Below are positions 28,862-39,802 of a DNA stretch of 64,000 bases, piece after piece. A model generated the notes under the pieces. The model made no database searches. It had not been told where the DNA came from and saw only the letters and a program-made list of their open reading frames with translations. Source of the stretch: an uncultured Pelagibacteraceae bacterium (GTDB lineage Bacteria; Pseudomonadota; Alphaproteobacteria; Pelagibacterales; Pelagibacteraceae). The number at the start of each line of letters is the position of its first letter. Position 1 is the stretch's first letter. The stretch covers positions 1 through 64,000 of the forward strand of contig CACDSX010000001.1 of NCBI GenBank assembly GCA_902555655.1, in the 5' to 3' direction. Position numbers and translations under genes: made by a program.

Positions 28862-29596
28862 ATGTCGGATAATATAATTCAAATAAACAATATGAATAAA
28901 TGGTTTGGAGATTTTCAAGTTTTAAAAGGTATCAATTTGGAAGTAAAGCCAAAAGAAAAAATTGTTGTTTGTGGTCCTTCAGGCTCTGGAAAATCTACAC
29001 TAATTAGATGTATAAATAGGTTAGAAGAACATCAAGAAGGCGATATAATTGTAGATGGAACTACATTGACCGAAGATACAAAAAATATAGAACAAATTAG
29101 AGCAGAGGTTGGTATGGTCTTCCAACAATTTAACTTATTTCCACATTTATCAATTTTAGACAATTGTACTTTGGCTCCTATTTGGGTTAAAAAATTACCA
29201 AAAAAAGAAGCTGAGGAGTTAGCGCTTAAACACCTAGAAAGAGTTCAAATATTAGATCAAGCTTATAAGTTCCCAGGTCAACTTTCTGGAGGTCAACAAC
29301 AAAGAGTAGCAATAGCGCGTGCTCTTTGCATGGAACCAAAAATAATGTTATTTGATGAACCTACATCTGCTTTAGACCCAGAAATGATTAAAGAAGTACT
29401 AGATGTTATGGTTAATTTAGCGAAACAAGGTATGACAATGATTGTAGTTACTCATGAAATGGGTTTCGCTAAAGAAGTTGCTGACAGTATGATCTTTATG
29501 GATGAAGGTAAGATAGTTGAAAAGGCAGATACAAAGGAATTTTTTGCTAATCCTAAGAGTGATAGGACCAAACTTTTCTTGAGCCAGATACTATAG
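28862..29596 (+). CDS. aapP: amino-acid ABC transporter ATP-binding protein (AapP/YhdZ family)
   Basis: Walker [19 protein letters not shown], signature [15 protein letters not shown], Walker [16 protein letters not shown]. Confidence 0.96.
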   Translation: MSDNIIQINNMNKWFGDFQVLKGINLEVKPKEKIVVCGPSGSGKSTLIRCINRLEEHQEGDIIVDGTTLTEDTKNIEQIRAEVGMVFQQFNLFPHLSILDNCTLAPIWVKKLPKKEAEELALKHLERVQILDQAYKFPGQLSGGQQQRVAIARALCMEPKIMLFDEPTSALDPEMIKEVLDVMVNLAKQGMTMIVVTHEMGFAKEVADSMIFMDEGKIVEKADTKEFFANPKSDRTKLFLSQIL

Positions 29597-29758
29597 TCAA
29601 CCTAAATTTCAAGGATTATTTCTCAAATAAAGCACTAAGTATTACTTGACATATTTTCAGTATATAAGGAATTTTCTCTAAAAATAAAAAAAAATATAGT
29701 TGCAGTAGGTTATAAAAACTAGTTCAATATGTTTTTTAAAAAATTAAGAGGGGTCTTA

Positions 29759-30130
29759 ATGGAAGATAATTTTAATAAGCATTTAGGCAACAAGCTTAAG
29801 CTAAGAAGAGTAGCTTTAGGGTTGACACAAACTAAAGTAGCAAAAGCAATTAATGTTACATTTCAACAAATTCAAAAATATGAGAAAGGCACTAATGGAG
29901 TTAGCTCGATAAGGTTGTTGCAGCTTTCAAACTATTTAAAAGTGCCAATTAATTATTTCTTTGAGGATTTTTCTGAGTATCTTGTTAATTTAGAGAAATC
30001 TCAAGAAGGTCACATGAATGTAAATTATAATTTTTTGGTAAAATTATATTCAGAATTGAATGCTGATCAAAAATTAAAATTTAACAAGTCATTACTGGCT
30101 ACGGGCAGTAACATTTCAAAAGTTGGGTAG
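29759..30130 (+). CDS. XRE-family helix-turn-helix regulator
   Basis: LRRVALGLTQTKVAKAINVTFQQIQKYEKGTNGVSSIRLLQLSNYLKVPINYFFED. Start moved to ATG at 29759 (preceded by agagggg) rather than the ORF-track start at 29729. Confidence 0.88.
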   Translation: MEDNFNKHLGNKLKLRRVALGLTQTKVAKAINVTFQQIQKYEKGTNGVSSIRLLQLSNYLKVPINYFFEDFSEYLVNLEKSQEGHMNVNYNFLVKLYSELNADQKLKFNKSLLATGSNISKVG

Positions 30131-30134
30131 TTTT

Positions 30135-30210
30135 TGGCTCCTCGGGCAGGACTCGAACCTGCGACCAATTGATTAACAGTCAACTGCTCTACCAACTGAG
30201 CTACCGAGGA
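30135..30210 (-). tRNA. tRNA-Asn (anticodon GTT), CCA encoded
   Basis: Reverse complement tcctcggtagctcagttggtagagcagttgactGTTaatcaattggtcgcaggttcgagtcctgcccgaggagcca. Confidence 0.96.
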
Positions 30211-30260
30211 ATGTAAAAAGCTCAACTTACTTTTTTTTCATACTAAAACAAGATTTTTTT

Positions 30261-30334
30261 TGGAGGCAACGCCCGGAATCGAACCGGGATACAAGGATTT
30301 GCAATCCTCTGCGTAACCATTCCGCCACGTTGCC
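30261..30334 (-). tRNA. tRNA-Cys (anticodon GCA), CCA encoded
   Basis: Reverse complement ggcaacgtggcggaatggttacgcagaggattGCAaatccttgtatcccggttcgattccgggcgttgcctcca. Confidence 0.96.
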
Positions 30335-30452
30335 AGTTTTAGTAGATAGCTACAGAGAGTTTTATATAAAATATTTGCGATTAGTCTATTAAATAACGTT
30401 CTAATTTGATTATTGTTAATTTAGATTAATAAATTATAAACTATCCATACCC

Positions 30453-33080
30453 ATGAGTAGCGATAAATATATACATTCTGAAGTAGAAGATAACATTTAT
30501 TCATATTGGGAAAAAAATGAACTTTTCAAACCTAAAAAAAATACAAAAAAGTTCTCAATAGTAATTCCACCACCTAATGTCACTGGAAGTTTACATATGG
30601 GCCACGCTTTGAATAATTCAATTCAAGATCTTTTAGTTCGTTATTATCGAATGAATAATTATGAAACTTTGTGGCAACCAGGAACTGATCATGCTGGAAT
30701 AGCTACCCAAGCTCTTGTTGAAAAAAAACTTGAAAAAGAGAATTTAAATAAAAATGATTTGGGTAGAGAAAAATTTATTGAAAAAGTATGGGAATGGAAA
30801 AATCAATACGGGGATATTATTATTAATCAGCTTAAAAAACTTGGATGTTCATGTGATTGGTCTAGAAACGCTTTTACAATGGATGAAAATCTATCAAAAT
30901 CAGTAGTTAAAGTTTTCGTTGAACTACATAAAAAAAAATTAATTTATAAAGCAGAAAAATTGGTCAATTGGGACACAGTTTTAAAAACTGCAATATCCGA
31001 TTTAGAAGTTGATCAAAGGGAAATGAACTCAAAGATCTACTATATTAGATACCCAATAGATAATTCATCAGATTTTATAACTATTGCGACTACAAGACCT
31101 GAAACAATGCTTGGAGATACAGCTATTGCAGTTAATCCAAAAGATAAGCGGTTTAAAAAATATGTGGGCAAAACTGTCACTATCCCAATTGTAGGTAGAA
31201 AAATAAAAATTATAAAAGACAATTACGCAGATCCAGAACAAGGAACTGGTGCTTTAAAAATTACTCCAGCACATGACTTTAATGATTATGATGTTGGTCA
31301 AAGAAATAAGTTAGATATTATAAATGTATTTACTAAAGATGGTAAAATAAATGATAATGCACCTAGTGATTATGTTGGATTAGATAGATTTGAAGCACGT
31401 AGAAAGATTTTAAACGAGTTAAAAGAAAAAGAATTCTTTGTTAAAGAGGAAAATATAAAAAACAAAGTACCATACGGTGATAGATCAAATTCAGTTATTG
31501 AACCTTTTTTAACAGAACAATGGTTCGTTAATGCAAAAAAATTATCTATTAAAGCAAAACAAATAGTTAAATCTAAAAAGACCAATTTCTTTCCAGAAAA
31601 TTGGTCAAAGACTTATTTTCAATGGATGAATAATATTGAACCTTGGTGTATTTCTAGACAACTTTGGTGGGGTCATCAAATACCAGCCTGGTATGGACCA
31701 GATAAAAAGATATTTGTTGCAATAGATGAAAGTGATGCAAAAAAACAAGCTAAAAAGTTTTATAAAAAAGATGTAATAATTACCAGAGATCCTGATGTTT
31801 TAGATACATGGTTTTCATCTGGTTTATGGCCTTTTGCAACATTAGGTTGGCCTGATAAGAAAGATTTTGTTAAAAAATTTTATCCAACAACTGTTTTAGT
31901 TACTGGCTTTGATATTATATTTTTCTGGGTAGCAAGAATGATGATGTTTGGAATGGAATTTTTAAATAAAGAACCTTTCAAGGATATTTATGTTCATGCT
32001 TTAGTTAGAGATGAAAAAGGGCAAAAAATGTCTAAGTCTAAAGGGAATGTAATTGATCCATTAGATTTAATTGAAAAGTATAGTGCAGATGCTTTAAGAT
32101 TTACTCTTCTTTCAATGGCATCACCAGGAACAGATGTTAAACTTTCAGAAGATAGAGTTAAGGGGTATAGGAATTTTTTAAATAAATTATGGAATGCTAA
32201 TAATTTTTTAATTACCAATAAATGTGATTTTAACAAAAATGATAAAGTTCCCAAAACTACATTAAATATAAATAAATGGATTTATTCAGAATTAATTCAA
32301 ACCAAAGATAAAATTGAGAAAAATCTTAAAGATTATCGATTTGATGAAGCAGCTAAAAATGCCTACCAGTTTGCTTGGCACTCTTATTGCGACTGGTACA
32401 TTGAGCTTTCAAAGACTATTTTATTTTCAGATGATGAAAAATCTAAAAAAGAGGTAAAAGAAGTATCAGCTTATATATTTAAACAAATACTTGTTATTCT
32501 TCATCCATTTATTCCATTTGTTACTGAGAAAATCTGGTTAAAAAATAAATTTGATAAATCAGATAAGAATTTCTTAATGCACGCTAATTGGCCAGCAGGA
32601 AAAGCCAAGAAAGATCAATCTATGAAAGATGTAGAAAGTATTATTAATGTTATTTCTGAACTTAGATCCTTTAAAAATGAGCTAAATGTTAGCCCAGGTT
32701 CATTTATTGATATTTCAATTAATAAAATTGCTAAAAAAAATAAAACATTAATGACCAATAATGAAATTATTCTTAAAAAGCTTGGTCGTATCAATAATTT
32801 TTATGATAAAGACCAAGAAAAGCCATCAGCTACATTGGTTATATCTGGTGACATATTTAAGATCTATTTTGACGAAAATGTAGATTTAAATCTGATTAAA
32901 GAAAACTTAGTTAAAAGACAGAACAAATATCAAGAGGAAATGGACAAAATATCTCAACGATTATCTAACAAAGGATTTACCGATAGAGCTCCAAAAAATA
33001 TTGTTGAACAAGAAAAAACTAACTATAGTAATTTAAAAAATGATATCAAAAAAATATCATTAACAATTGAAAGTTTATAA
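30453..33080 (+). CDS. valS: valyl-tRNA synthetase
   Basis: [48 protein letters not shown] motifs, C-terminal coiled coil. Confidence 0.98.
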   Translation: MSSDKYIHSEVEDNIYSYWEKNELFKPKKNTKKFSIVIPPPNVTGSLHMGHALNNSIQDLLVRYYRMNNYETLWQPGTDHAGIATQALVEKKLEKENLNKNDLGREKFIEKVWEWKNQYGDIIINQLKKLGCSCDWSRNAFTMDENLSKSVVKVFVELHKKKLIYKAEKLVNWDTVLKTAISDLEVDQREMNSKIYYIRYPIDNSSDFITIATTRPETMLGDTAIAVNPKDKRFKKYVGKTVTIPIVGRKIKIIKDNYADPEQGTGALKITPAHDFNDYDVGQRNKLDIINVFTKDGKINDNAPSDYVGLDRFEARRKILNELKEKEFFVKEENIKNKVPYGDRSNSVIEPFLTEQWFVNAKKLSIKAKQIVKSKKTNFFPENWSKTYFQWMNNIEPWCISRQLWWGHQIPAWYGPDKKIFVAIDESDAKKQAKKFYKKDVIITRDPDVLDTWFSSGLWPFATLGWPDKKDFVKKFYPTTVLVTGFDIIFFWVARMMMFGMEFLNKEPFKDIYVHALVRDEKGQKMSKSKGNVIDPLDLIEKYSADALRFTLLSMASPGTDVKLSEDRVKGYRNFLNKLWNANNFLITNKCDFNKNDKVPKTTLNINKWIYSELIQTKDKIEKNLKDYRFDEAAKNAYQFAWHSYCDWYIELSKTILFSDDEKSKKEVKEVSAYIFKQILVILHPFIPFVTEKIWLKNKFDKSDKNFLMHANWPAGKAKKDQSMKDVESIINVISELRSFKNELNVSPGSFIDISINKIAKKNKTLMTNNEIILKKLGRINNFYDKDQEKPSATLVISGDIFKIYFDENVDLNLIKENLVKRQNKYQEEMDKISQRLSNKGFTDRAPKNIVEQEKTNYSNLKNDIKKISLTIESL

Positions 33081-34798
33081 TGCGGAAGTTTAATAAGAAG
33101 AAATTACCTAGCAGACATACATCTTTAGGAGCTGACAGGGCTCCACATAGATCATTTTACTATGCAATGGGTGAAACTGAGAAAGATGTATCAAAACCAT
33201 TTGTGGGTGTTGTATCTACGTGGAATGAAGCAGCTCCGTGTAATATTGCTCTTATGAGACAAGCACAATCGGTGAAGAAGGGTGTTAGAGCTTTTGGTGG
33301 AACACCAAGAGAATTTTGTACAATTACTGTTACTGACGGTATTGCAATGGGCCATGAAGGTATGAAATCTTCATTAATCTCTAGAGAAGTAATAGCAGAT
33401 AGCGCTGAATTAACTGTTAGAGGTCATTGCTATGATGCATTAGTAGGTATTGCAGGTTGTGATAAATCATTACCAGGTTTGATGATGTCTATGGTTCGAT
33501 TAAATGTTCCAAGTGTTTTTATTTATGGGGGATCAATACTACCAGGAAGATACAAAGGAAAAGATGTAACTGTTGTAGATGTTTTTGAAGCGGTTGGAAA
33601 ACATTCATCAGGACAAATGTCAGCAAAAGAATTAAGAAAATTAGAGTTAGTTGCATGTCCAAGTGCGGGAGCATGTGGCGGTCAATTCACCGCTAATACA
33701 ATGGCCTGTGTATCAGAGGCTATTGGTTTAGCTTTACCTTATTCAGCAGGAACACCAGCTCCTTATGAAGAAAGAGATAAATATGCAAAATTAAGTGGTA
33801 AAATGGTAATGGAATTATTAGCTAAAAAAATTAAACCAAGAGATATTGTTACAAGAAAAGCTTTAGAAAATGCTGCAACAATAGTTGCTGCAACTGGAGG
33901 ATCAACTAATGCAGCTTTACATTTACCAGCAATTGCAAATGAAGCAGGAATTAAATTTGATTTAATGGATGTTGCAAAAATATTTAAAAAAACTCCTTAT
34001 CTTGCTGATTTAAAACCAGGTGGAAAATATGTTGCAAAAGACATGTGGTTAGCAGGTGGTGTACCAATGTTATTAAAAACTCTTTATGATGGTGGTTATA
34101 TCCATGGAGATTGCACGACAGTGACTGGTAAAACTATGAAAGAAAATTTAAGAGGAATTAAGTTTAATCCAAAACAAAAAGTTTTAAGAGCATATAATAA
34201 ACCATTATCACCAGATGGTGGTGTGGTTGGGCTTAAAGGTAATTTAGCTCCAGATGGAGGAATTGTAAAAATTGCAGGTCTTAAAAAATTACAATTTACT
34301 GGAAGAGCAAGATGTTTTGATAATGAAGAAAGTGCAATGAAAGCAGTTCAAAGTAAAAAATATAAAGATGGTGATGTAATTATTATTAGATACGAAGGAC
34401 CGGTAGGTGGACCAGGTATGAGAGAAATGCTTTCAACAACAGGTGCTATTTACGGTCAAGGTAAAGGAGAGAAGGTTGCTTTAATAACTGATGGAAGATT
34501 TTCAGGAGCAACTAGAGGATTTTGTGTAGGTCACGTTGGACCAGAAGCAGCATTAGGCGGTCCTATCGCTCTATTACGTAATGGAGATATGATTGATATC
34601 GATGCTAAGAAGGGAACTATAAATGTTCGATTAACTAGGGCTCAATTAGCTTCAAGAAAAAGAAAATGGAAGGCTAGAAAATCTGATTTTGGATCAGGTA
34701 CCCTTTGGAAATACGCTCAAACAGTTGGACCTGCTTATTTAGGAGCACCAACCCATCCTGGTAAGAAAAAAGAAGTTAAGGATTACTCAAAAATTTAA
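33080..34798 (+). CDS. ilvD: dihydroxy-acid dehydratase
   Basis: [47 protein letters not shown] motifs. Confidence 0.98.
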   Translation: MRKFNKKKLPSRHTSLGADRAPHRSFYYAMGETEKDVSKPFVGVVSTWNEAAPCNIALMRQAQSVKKGVRAFGGTPREFCTITVTDGIAMGHEGMKSSLISREVIADSAELTVRGHCYDALVGIAGCDKSLPGLMMSMVRLNVPSVFIYGGSILPGRYKGKDVTVVDVFEAVGKHSSGQMSAKELRKLELVACPSAGACGGQFTANTMACVSEAIGLALPYSAGTPAPYEERDKYAKLSGKMVMELLAKKIKPRDIVTRKALENAATIVAATGGSTNAALHLPAIANEAGIKFDLMDVAKIFKKTPYLADLKPGGKYVAKDMWLAGGVPMLLKTLYDGGYIHGDCTTVTGKTMKENLRGIKFNPKQKVLRAYNKPLSPDGGVVGLKGNLAPDGGIVKIAGLKKLQFTGRARCFDNEESAMKAVQSKKYKDGDVIIIRYEGPVGGPGMREMLSTTGAIYGQGKGEKVALITDGRFSGATRGFCVGHVGPEAALGGPIALLRNGDMIDIDAKKGTINVRLTRAQLASRKRKWKARKSDFGSGTLWKYAQTVGPAYLGAPTHPGKKKEVKDYSKI

Positions 34799-35988
34799 TG
34801 AAAATTCGCCCAGTTATTTTATGTGGTGGAGCGGGAACGAGACTTTGGCCAAATGCCAAAAAACATCAAGCTAAACAGTTTATAGATTTTGGTAATTGGA
34901 CTTTATTAGGCAAAACTTTAGAGAGAGTTAAAGCATCTATATTTGATGCTCCAATCATAAGCACTAATGCAAAATATTTAAGACAAGTTAAACAACACCT
35001 AAAGAAACACAAAATAAGAAAATTTAAAATAGTTTTAGAACCAGCTAAAAGAAATACAGCACCAGCAATATTAAGTACGGCATTAATCAAAGATATTCCA
35101 AATGAGCAACCTTTGATGTTTTTAGCAGCAGATCATTTAATAGAGAAGGTTGGTTTATTCAATAAAGCTATCAAAAAAAATCAAAAGAAACTCACTCAAA
35201 ATAATATCTTTATATTTGGGATTAAACCCACAATGCCTTCTAGTGAATTTGGATATTTTTTAACAAAAAATACCAAAGTAACTAGATTTATAGAAAAACC
35301 CAAACAGGCAAAAGCTAAACAAATAATTAGTAAAAAAGGTTATTGGAATTCTGGAATGTTTTATTTGAGAAAAGATTCAATAATTAATAATTTCAAGAAA
35401 TATCAGCCAAATATTTATCGAAACTGTAACAAAGCTGTAACAAAAGCAAAATATAAAAGTAATGTGTATTATTTAAACAAACATGCATTTACCAAAGCAA
35501 CAGCCAAGTCTTTTGATTATGCAATATTAGAAAAAACTAAAGATATAAACGCGATCAAATTAGATATTCCTTGGTCTGATTTAGGTTCTTGGAAAGAAAT
35601 CTGTAAGATGTACGGACGAAATAAAAGACATTATTATAAAAAGAAGAATGTATTTCATAGACCTTGGGGTAGTTATGTTAATCTATTCAATGGTAAGGAA
35701 TTCTTAATTAAAGAATTATATGTAAAACCAAAAGGTATATTAAGTCTACAGAAACATCATCATAGAGCTGAACATTGGGTAGTTACTCATGGTAAACCTA
35801 AAATTACATTAAACAAAAAATATTTTACAATGAAACCTGATGAAACTATCTTTATTCCATTAGGAGCAATCCATAGAATAGAAAATCCTTATAAAAAACC
35901 AGTAAAAATTATTGAAGCTCAAGTAGGATCAATTCTAAAAGAAACAGATATTGTAAGATTTCAGGATGTATACGGAAGAGTAAAGTAG
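34798..35988 (+). CDS. manC: mannose-1-phosphate guanylyltransferase / mannose-6-phosphate isomerase
   Basis: PVILCGGAGTRLWP, LEPAKRNTAPAI, FIEKP, cupin-like C-terminus RPWGSYVNLFNGKEFLIKELYVKPKGILSLQKHHHRAEHWVVTHG. Confidence 0.93.
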   Translation: MKIRPVILCGGAGTRLWPNAKKHQAKQFIDFGNWTLLGKTLERVKASIFDAPIISTNAKYLRQVKQHLKKHKIRKFKIVLEPAKRNTAPAILSTALIKDIPNEQPLMFLAADHLIEKVGLFNKAIKKNQKKLTQNNIFIFGIKPTMPSSEFGYFLTKNTKVTRFIEKPKQAKAKQIISKKGYWNSGMFYLRKDSIINNFKKYQPNIYRNCNKAVTKAKYKSNVYYLNKHAFTKATAKSFDYAILEKTKDINAIKLDIPWSDLGSWKEICKMYGRNKRHYYKKKNVFHRPWGSYVNLFNGKEFLIKELYVKPKGILSLQKHHHRAEHWVVTHGKPKITLNKKYFTMKPDETIFIPLGAIHRIENPYKKPVKIIEAQVGSILKETDIVRFQDVYGRVK

Positions 35989-35991
35989 TTT

Positions 35992-37149
35992 ATGGAACTT
36001 TTAACATTTGTTTTGTTAATCATAATAGCTATTTTGTTATTTTTTCTTTTAAAAAAAGAAAGAGTCTTAGGTATTAATACTGAAGTTAAAATTGAAGATA
36101 ATAAGTTAAATGAAGATGAAAGTAAAAAATATAGAGAAACTATTTATAATCTTTTAAATTACATTCCAGAAGGAATTATAATTTTAAATAAATCTAAGGA
36201 AATAATATTCAGCAACAGTTCAGCCAGTAAAAGATTTCAAACAAAGTTGAACGAAAATATAAGTGGATTTTTAAGAAATCCTGACTTGTTAAGTTCAATT
36301 GAAAAAGCTTTTAATGGAGAAAATTCTAATGATCTAGAAATAGAGCTACGAAACCCTTCAGTTCTTAGAATGAACGTAACAATCTACCAAGATAATCATA
36401 ATTTATTTTTTGATGAGCCATCTTGTTTGCTTTTTATGAGAGATTTAACTGAATTTCATAAATTTCAACAACTGAAATCAGACTTTGTTGCAAATGTTTC
36501 TCACGAATTAAGAACTCCACTCCAATCTATTAAAATGGGACTTGAGACATTTGAAAATAATGCTGATTTAAAAAAGAACTCTGAAGTTACTAATTTATTA
36601 CCAGTAATGACCTCCCAATCAGAAAGGATGGAAAATTTAATCAGAGACTTATTATCTCTTTCAAAGATTGAGTTGCAAGAGCATATAAGACCAACTCATG
36701 AAATAGATTTAATTGAAGTACTTAACTATGTAATGAAGACTTATGAAAATATTGTTAAAAAAAACAATATTAATTTAAATTTACAAAAAACTGATAATTT
36801 TAAAATCATTGGTGATCGAGATAAATTAATAGAAATTTTTACTAATCTCATTGATAATTCAATTAAATATAGTGAGAAGGGTAAAGAAATTAAAATTGCT
36901 ACAAAAAAAGAGGGTGATTTAAATATTGTCTCGATATCAGATCAAGGGGTAGGAATTCCTAAAGAATTTATACATAGAATCACTGAAAGATTTTTCACTG
37001 TTGATCCTAGCAAAAGTCGTAGTGTTGGTGGAACAGGCTTAGGTCTTGCTATTGTTAAGCACCTTGTGTCTCAACATAGAGGTGAAATGATTATTAATAG
37101 TGAAGAAAATCAAGGGACTACAATAGATCTGAAATTCAATTCAATTTGA
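35992..37149 (+). CDS. phoR: phosphate regulon sensor histidine kinase PhoR
   Basis: TM + PAS + FVANVSHELRTPLQSIKMGLET H-box, GGTGLGLAIVKHLVSQHRG; upstream of pst genes. Confidence 0.92.
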   Translation: MELLTFVLLIIIAILLFFLLKKERVLGINTEVKIEDNKLNEDESKKYRETIYNLLNYIPEGIIILNKSKEIIFSNSSASKRFQTKLNENISGFLRNPDLLSSIEKAFNGENSNDLEIELRNPSVLRMNVTIYQDNHNLFFDEPSCLLFMRDLTEFHKFQQLKSDFVANVSHELRTPLQSIKMGLETFENNADLKKNSEVTNLLPVMTSQSERMENLIRDLLSLSKIELQEHIRPTHEIDLIEVLNYVMKTYENIVKKNNINLNLQKTDNFKIIGDRDKLIEIFTNLIDNSIKYSEKGKEIKIATKKEGDLNIVSISDQGVGIPKEFIHRITERFFTVDPSKSRSVGGTGLGLAIVKHLVSQHRGEMIINSEENQGTTIDLKFNSI

Positions 37150-37169
37150 TTCAACTAAAAAGTTAGTCT

Positions 37170-37198
37170 TTGTAACAAAACTTTAACTTTCCTTTAAT
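37170..37198 (+). promoter_or_regulatory. PHO box cluster (PhoB binding) upstream of pstS
   Basis: Three 7-mers phased at 11 bp: TTGTAAC-aaaa-CTTTAAC-tttc-CTTTAAT, matching the CTGTNAY-N4-CTGTNAY architecture. Confidence 0.75.
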
Positions 37199-37257
37199 AA
37201 AATATTTAAGATTTAGATTTAATTATTGATGCATAACGAATCTAAAAAAGGAGAAAT

Positions 37258-38286
37258 ATGAATAGATTAGTAAAAATTTTATTAGGGTTTCTTTTAGTTC
37301 TTAGTTTTACAACAACTAGTTACGCAAGAGATCAAATAAAAATTGTGGGTTCTTCTACTGTTTACCCATATGCTACAGTTGTAGCTGAAAAGTTTGGTAA
37401 GGGTGGAAAATTCAAAACACCAGTAATTGAAAGTACAGGAACTGGTGGAGGAATGAAATTGTTTTGCGCAGGTGTAGGAGCAAATCATCCTGATATAACA
37501 AATGCATCAAGAGCAATTAAAACAAAAGAAAAAGCTTTATGTGAGAAAAATGGAGTTGCTGAAATTATTGAAATAGTAATAGGTAATGATGGTATTTCAT
37601 TTGCACATTCAGTGGATGCTCCAGATGCAGATTTTACAAAAGAACAATTGTGGAGAGCTTTAGCACTTAAAGTAGACTTTGATGGAAAACTTGTTGAAAA
37701 TCCTTATAAAAAATGGAGTGATATAGATGCTAGTCTTCCAAATAAAAAGATTGAAATTTTAGTTGCACCTCCAACGTCAGGTACTAGAGATGCATGGAAT
37801 TCATTAGTTATGGTTAAAGGATGCACTAAAACAGCCAAATCTCTTTATGATGCTGAAGGTAAAAAAGCTAAAAAGGAATGTGCTAAAATTAGAGAAGATG
37901 GATACGCTGTTGAAGCTGGTGAAAATGATACTTTAATTGTACAAAAACTTTCATCTAATCCTGATGCATTTGGTTTTTTTGGTTATAGTTACTTAGTAGC
38001 CAACAAAGATAAGATCAAAGCATCATCTGTTAATGGTGTTCAGCCATCATTAGAAGGTATTCAGGATTACTCTTATCCAATTGCAAGACCATTGTTCTTT
38101 TATGTAAAAAAAGCTCACATTGGTGTAATTCCGGGCATTAAAGAGTTTCTTAAAGAATTTACTTCTAAAAAAGCAATGAGTAATAGAGGTTATTTAGCTG
38201 AAATAGGACTTGTTCCTTTAGCTTCAGATAAATATAAAGTTACTAGAACCGCTGCAGTAGATCTGAATACAATCAAGTTAAAATAA
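37258..38286 (+). CDS. pstS: phosphate ABC transporter substrate-binding protein PstS
   Basis: Signal peptide; IKIVGSSTVYPYATVVAEKF, ESTGTGGGMKLFC, PPTSGTRDAWNSLV motifs. Confidence 0.96.
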   Translation: MNRLVKILLGFLLVLSFTTTSYARDQIKIVGSSTVYPYATVVAEKFGKGGKFKTPVIESTGTGGGMKLFCAGVGANHPDITNASRAIKTKEKALCEKNGVAEIIEIVIGNDGISFAHSVDAPDADFTKEQLWRALALKVDFDGKLVENPYKKWSDIDASLPNKKIEILVAPPTSGTRDAWNSLVMVKGCTKTAKSLYDAEGKKAKKECAKIREDGYAVEAGENDTLIVQKLSSNPDAFGFFGYSYLVANKDKIKASSVNGVQPSLEGIQDYSYPIARPLFFYVKKAHIGVIPGIKEFLKEFTSKKAMSNRGYLAEIGLVPLASDKYKVTRTAAVDLNTIKLK

Positions 38287-38303
38287 CTTCAATTTATCCC
38301 CAA

Positions 38304-38333
38304 TAAAAAGGCCAGTAATAACTGGCCTTTTTA
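38304..38333 (+). terminator. Rho-independent terminator downstream of pstS
   Basis: aaaaaGGCCAGTaataACTGGCCttttt: 7-bp stem, 4-nt loop, T run. Confidence 0.88.
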
Positions 38334-38355
38334 TTGATTCAATCTTAGATTTAAT

Positions 38356-38373
38356 TTGTAATATTTCTGTAAC
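38356..38373 (+). promoter_or_regulatory. PHO box upstream of pstC
   Basis: TTGTAAT-attt-CTGTAAC (7-4-7 direct repeat), 25 bp upstream of the pstC start and downstream of the pstS terminator. Confidence 0.75.
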
Positions 38374-38398
38374 ATTAAGAATATACCACTCAGGACGA

Positions 38399-39802
38399 AT
38401 GAACATCGTTCTAATATTTTTAATTACTATATTTTCCATCTCTTTGTTCTTCTATGGAAAATCAAAAACTAAAACTATTTCTATCAAAGATAATATCAAA
38501 TTAAATGCACTACCAAAATTTTATGGATACTATCTTGTTTTATGGTGTTCAATACCAGCATTAGTATTCTTATTAGTTTGGTCATTATTTGAACCTGTAA
38601 TTATTAAATCTATAATTATTGAAACAGCTGCAAATCAAGGTGCAATTTTTAGCGATAAAAATGAAGCAAATTTAATATATGAAAAAATTAAAGCTATTCA
38701 TTTAGGTACTTATTTTGGAGATATAGACAGCATATTGAGAGAAAGCGCTCTTGCGTATGCAAAATTTATAAATCTTTTTACAAATTCAAAAGTAGTTTTA
38801 ATTTTTGGTATAATTATAGCCTCAGTTATTTACTCTCTAAAAAAAATAAAGAATAACAATAAAGCTAGAGACGATGTGGAAGTTATATTAAAGGGTTTAT
38901 TGTTTGTATCTTCCCTAATAGCAATTCTAACTACTCTTGGAATAATATTTTCACTACTTTTTGAAAGTATAAAGTTTTTTTCAGTCATTAATGTTTTTGA
39001 TTATTTATTTGGTACAAATTGGAGTCCTCAAAGAGCCTTTGTTAGAGATGCCTCATCAATAACCGCAGCTGAATTTGAAGAGTTAAAAGATGCTTTTGGC
39101 TTTATTCCATTAATTGCAGGGACATCTTTTATAGCTTTTATTGCAATGTTGGTAGCTGTTCCTATTGGTCTATTTTCAGGAATTTACATGGCTGAATATG
39201 CTTCAATTAAAGTAAGAAGAATTTCAAAACCAATTATTGAAATTTTAGCAGGAATACCAACTGTAGTTTATGGTTTCTTTGCTGCATTAACTGTTGGACC
39301 TTTTTTTAGACAAGTAGGTGAAAATTTAGGATTAACTGTTTCATCTGAAAGTGCTTTAGCCGCAGGATTAATTATGGGAATAATGATTATTCCTTATGTT
39401 TCATCTTTATCTGATGACGTAATTAATTCTGTCCCACAATCATTAAGAGATGGTTCATATGCTGTAGGAGCCACTAAATCAGAAACTATTAAACAAGTCG
39501 TAATACCTGCTGCTCTTCCAGGGATTATAGGATCAGTTCTATTGGCAGTATCAAGAGCGATAGGTGAAACAATGATAGTTGTCATGGCAGCTGGCCTTGC
39601 TGCAAATCTTACAATTAATCCTTTAGAGTCTACTACAACAATCACAACTCAAATTGTAATGATACTTGTTGGTGACCAAGAATTTGATAGTCCGAAAACT
39701 CAATCTGCTTTTGCTTTAGGACTTACATTATTCATAGCAACATTAATATTGAATTATATCGCTCAAAGAGCAGTCAAAAAATATAGAGAGAAGTATGACT
39801 AA
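38399..39802 (+). CDS. pstC: phosphate ABC transporter permease PstC
   Basis: EYASIKVRRISKPIIEILAGIPTVVYGFFAALTVGP, GATKSETIKQVVIPAALPGIIGSVLLAVSRAIGETMIVVMAAG motifs. Confidence 0.95.
   Translation: MNIVLIFLITIFSISLFFYGKSKTKTISIKDNIKLNALPKFYGYYLVLWCSIPALVFLLVWSLFEPVIIKSIIIETAANQGAIFSDKNEANLIYEKIKAIHLGTYFGDIDSILRESALAYAKFINLFTNSKVVLIFGIIIASVIYSLKKIKNNNKARDDVEVILKGLLFVSSLIAILTTLGIIFSLLFESIKFFSVINVFDYLFGTNWSPQRAFVRDASSITAAEFEELKDAFGFIPLIAGTSFIAFIAMLVAVPIGLFSGIYMAEYASIKVRRISKPIIEILAGIPTVVYGFFAALTVGPFFRQVGENLGLTVSSESALAAGLIMGIMIIPYVSSLSDDVINSVPQSLRDGSYAVGATKSETIKQVVIPAALPGIIGSVLLAVSRAIGETMIVVMAAGLAANLTINPLESTTTITTQIVMILVGDQEFDSPKTQSAFALGLTLFIATLILNYIAQRAVKKYREKYD

Noticed and set aside
29640-29665. 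TTGACA...TATAAG promoter for the XRE gene
   Set aside because: Spacing between TTGACA and TATATA/TATAAG is too short for a standard sigma70 promoter; AT-richness makes -10-like hexamers uninformative.
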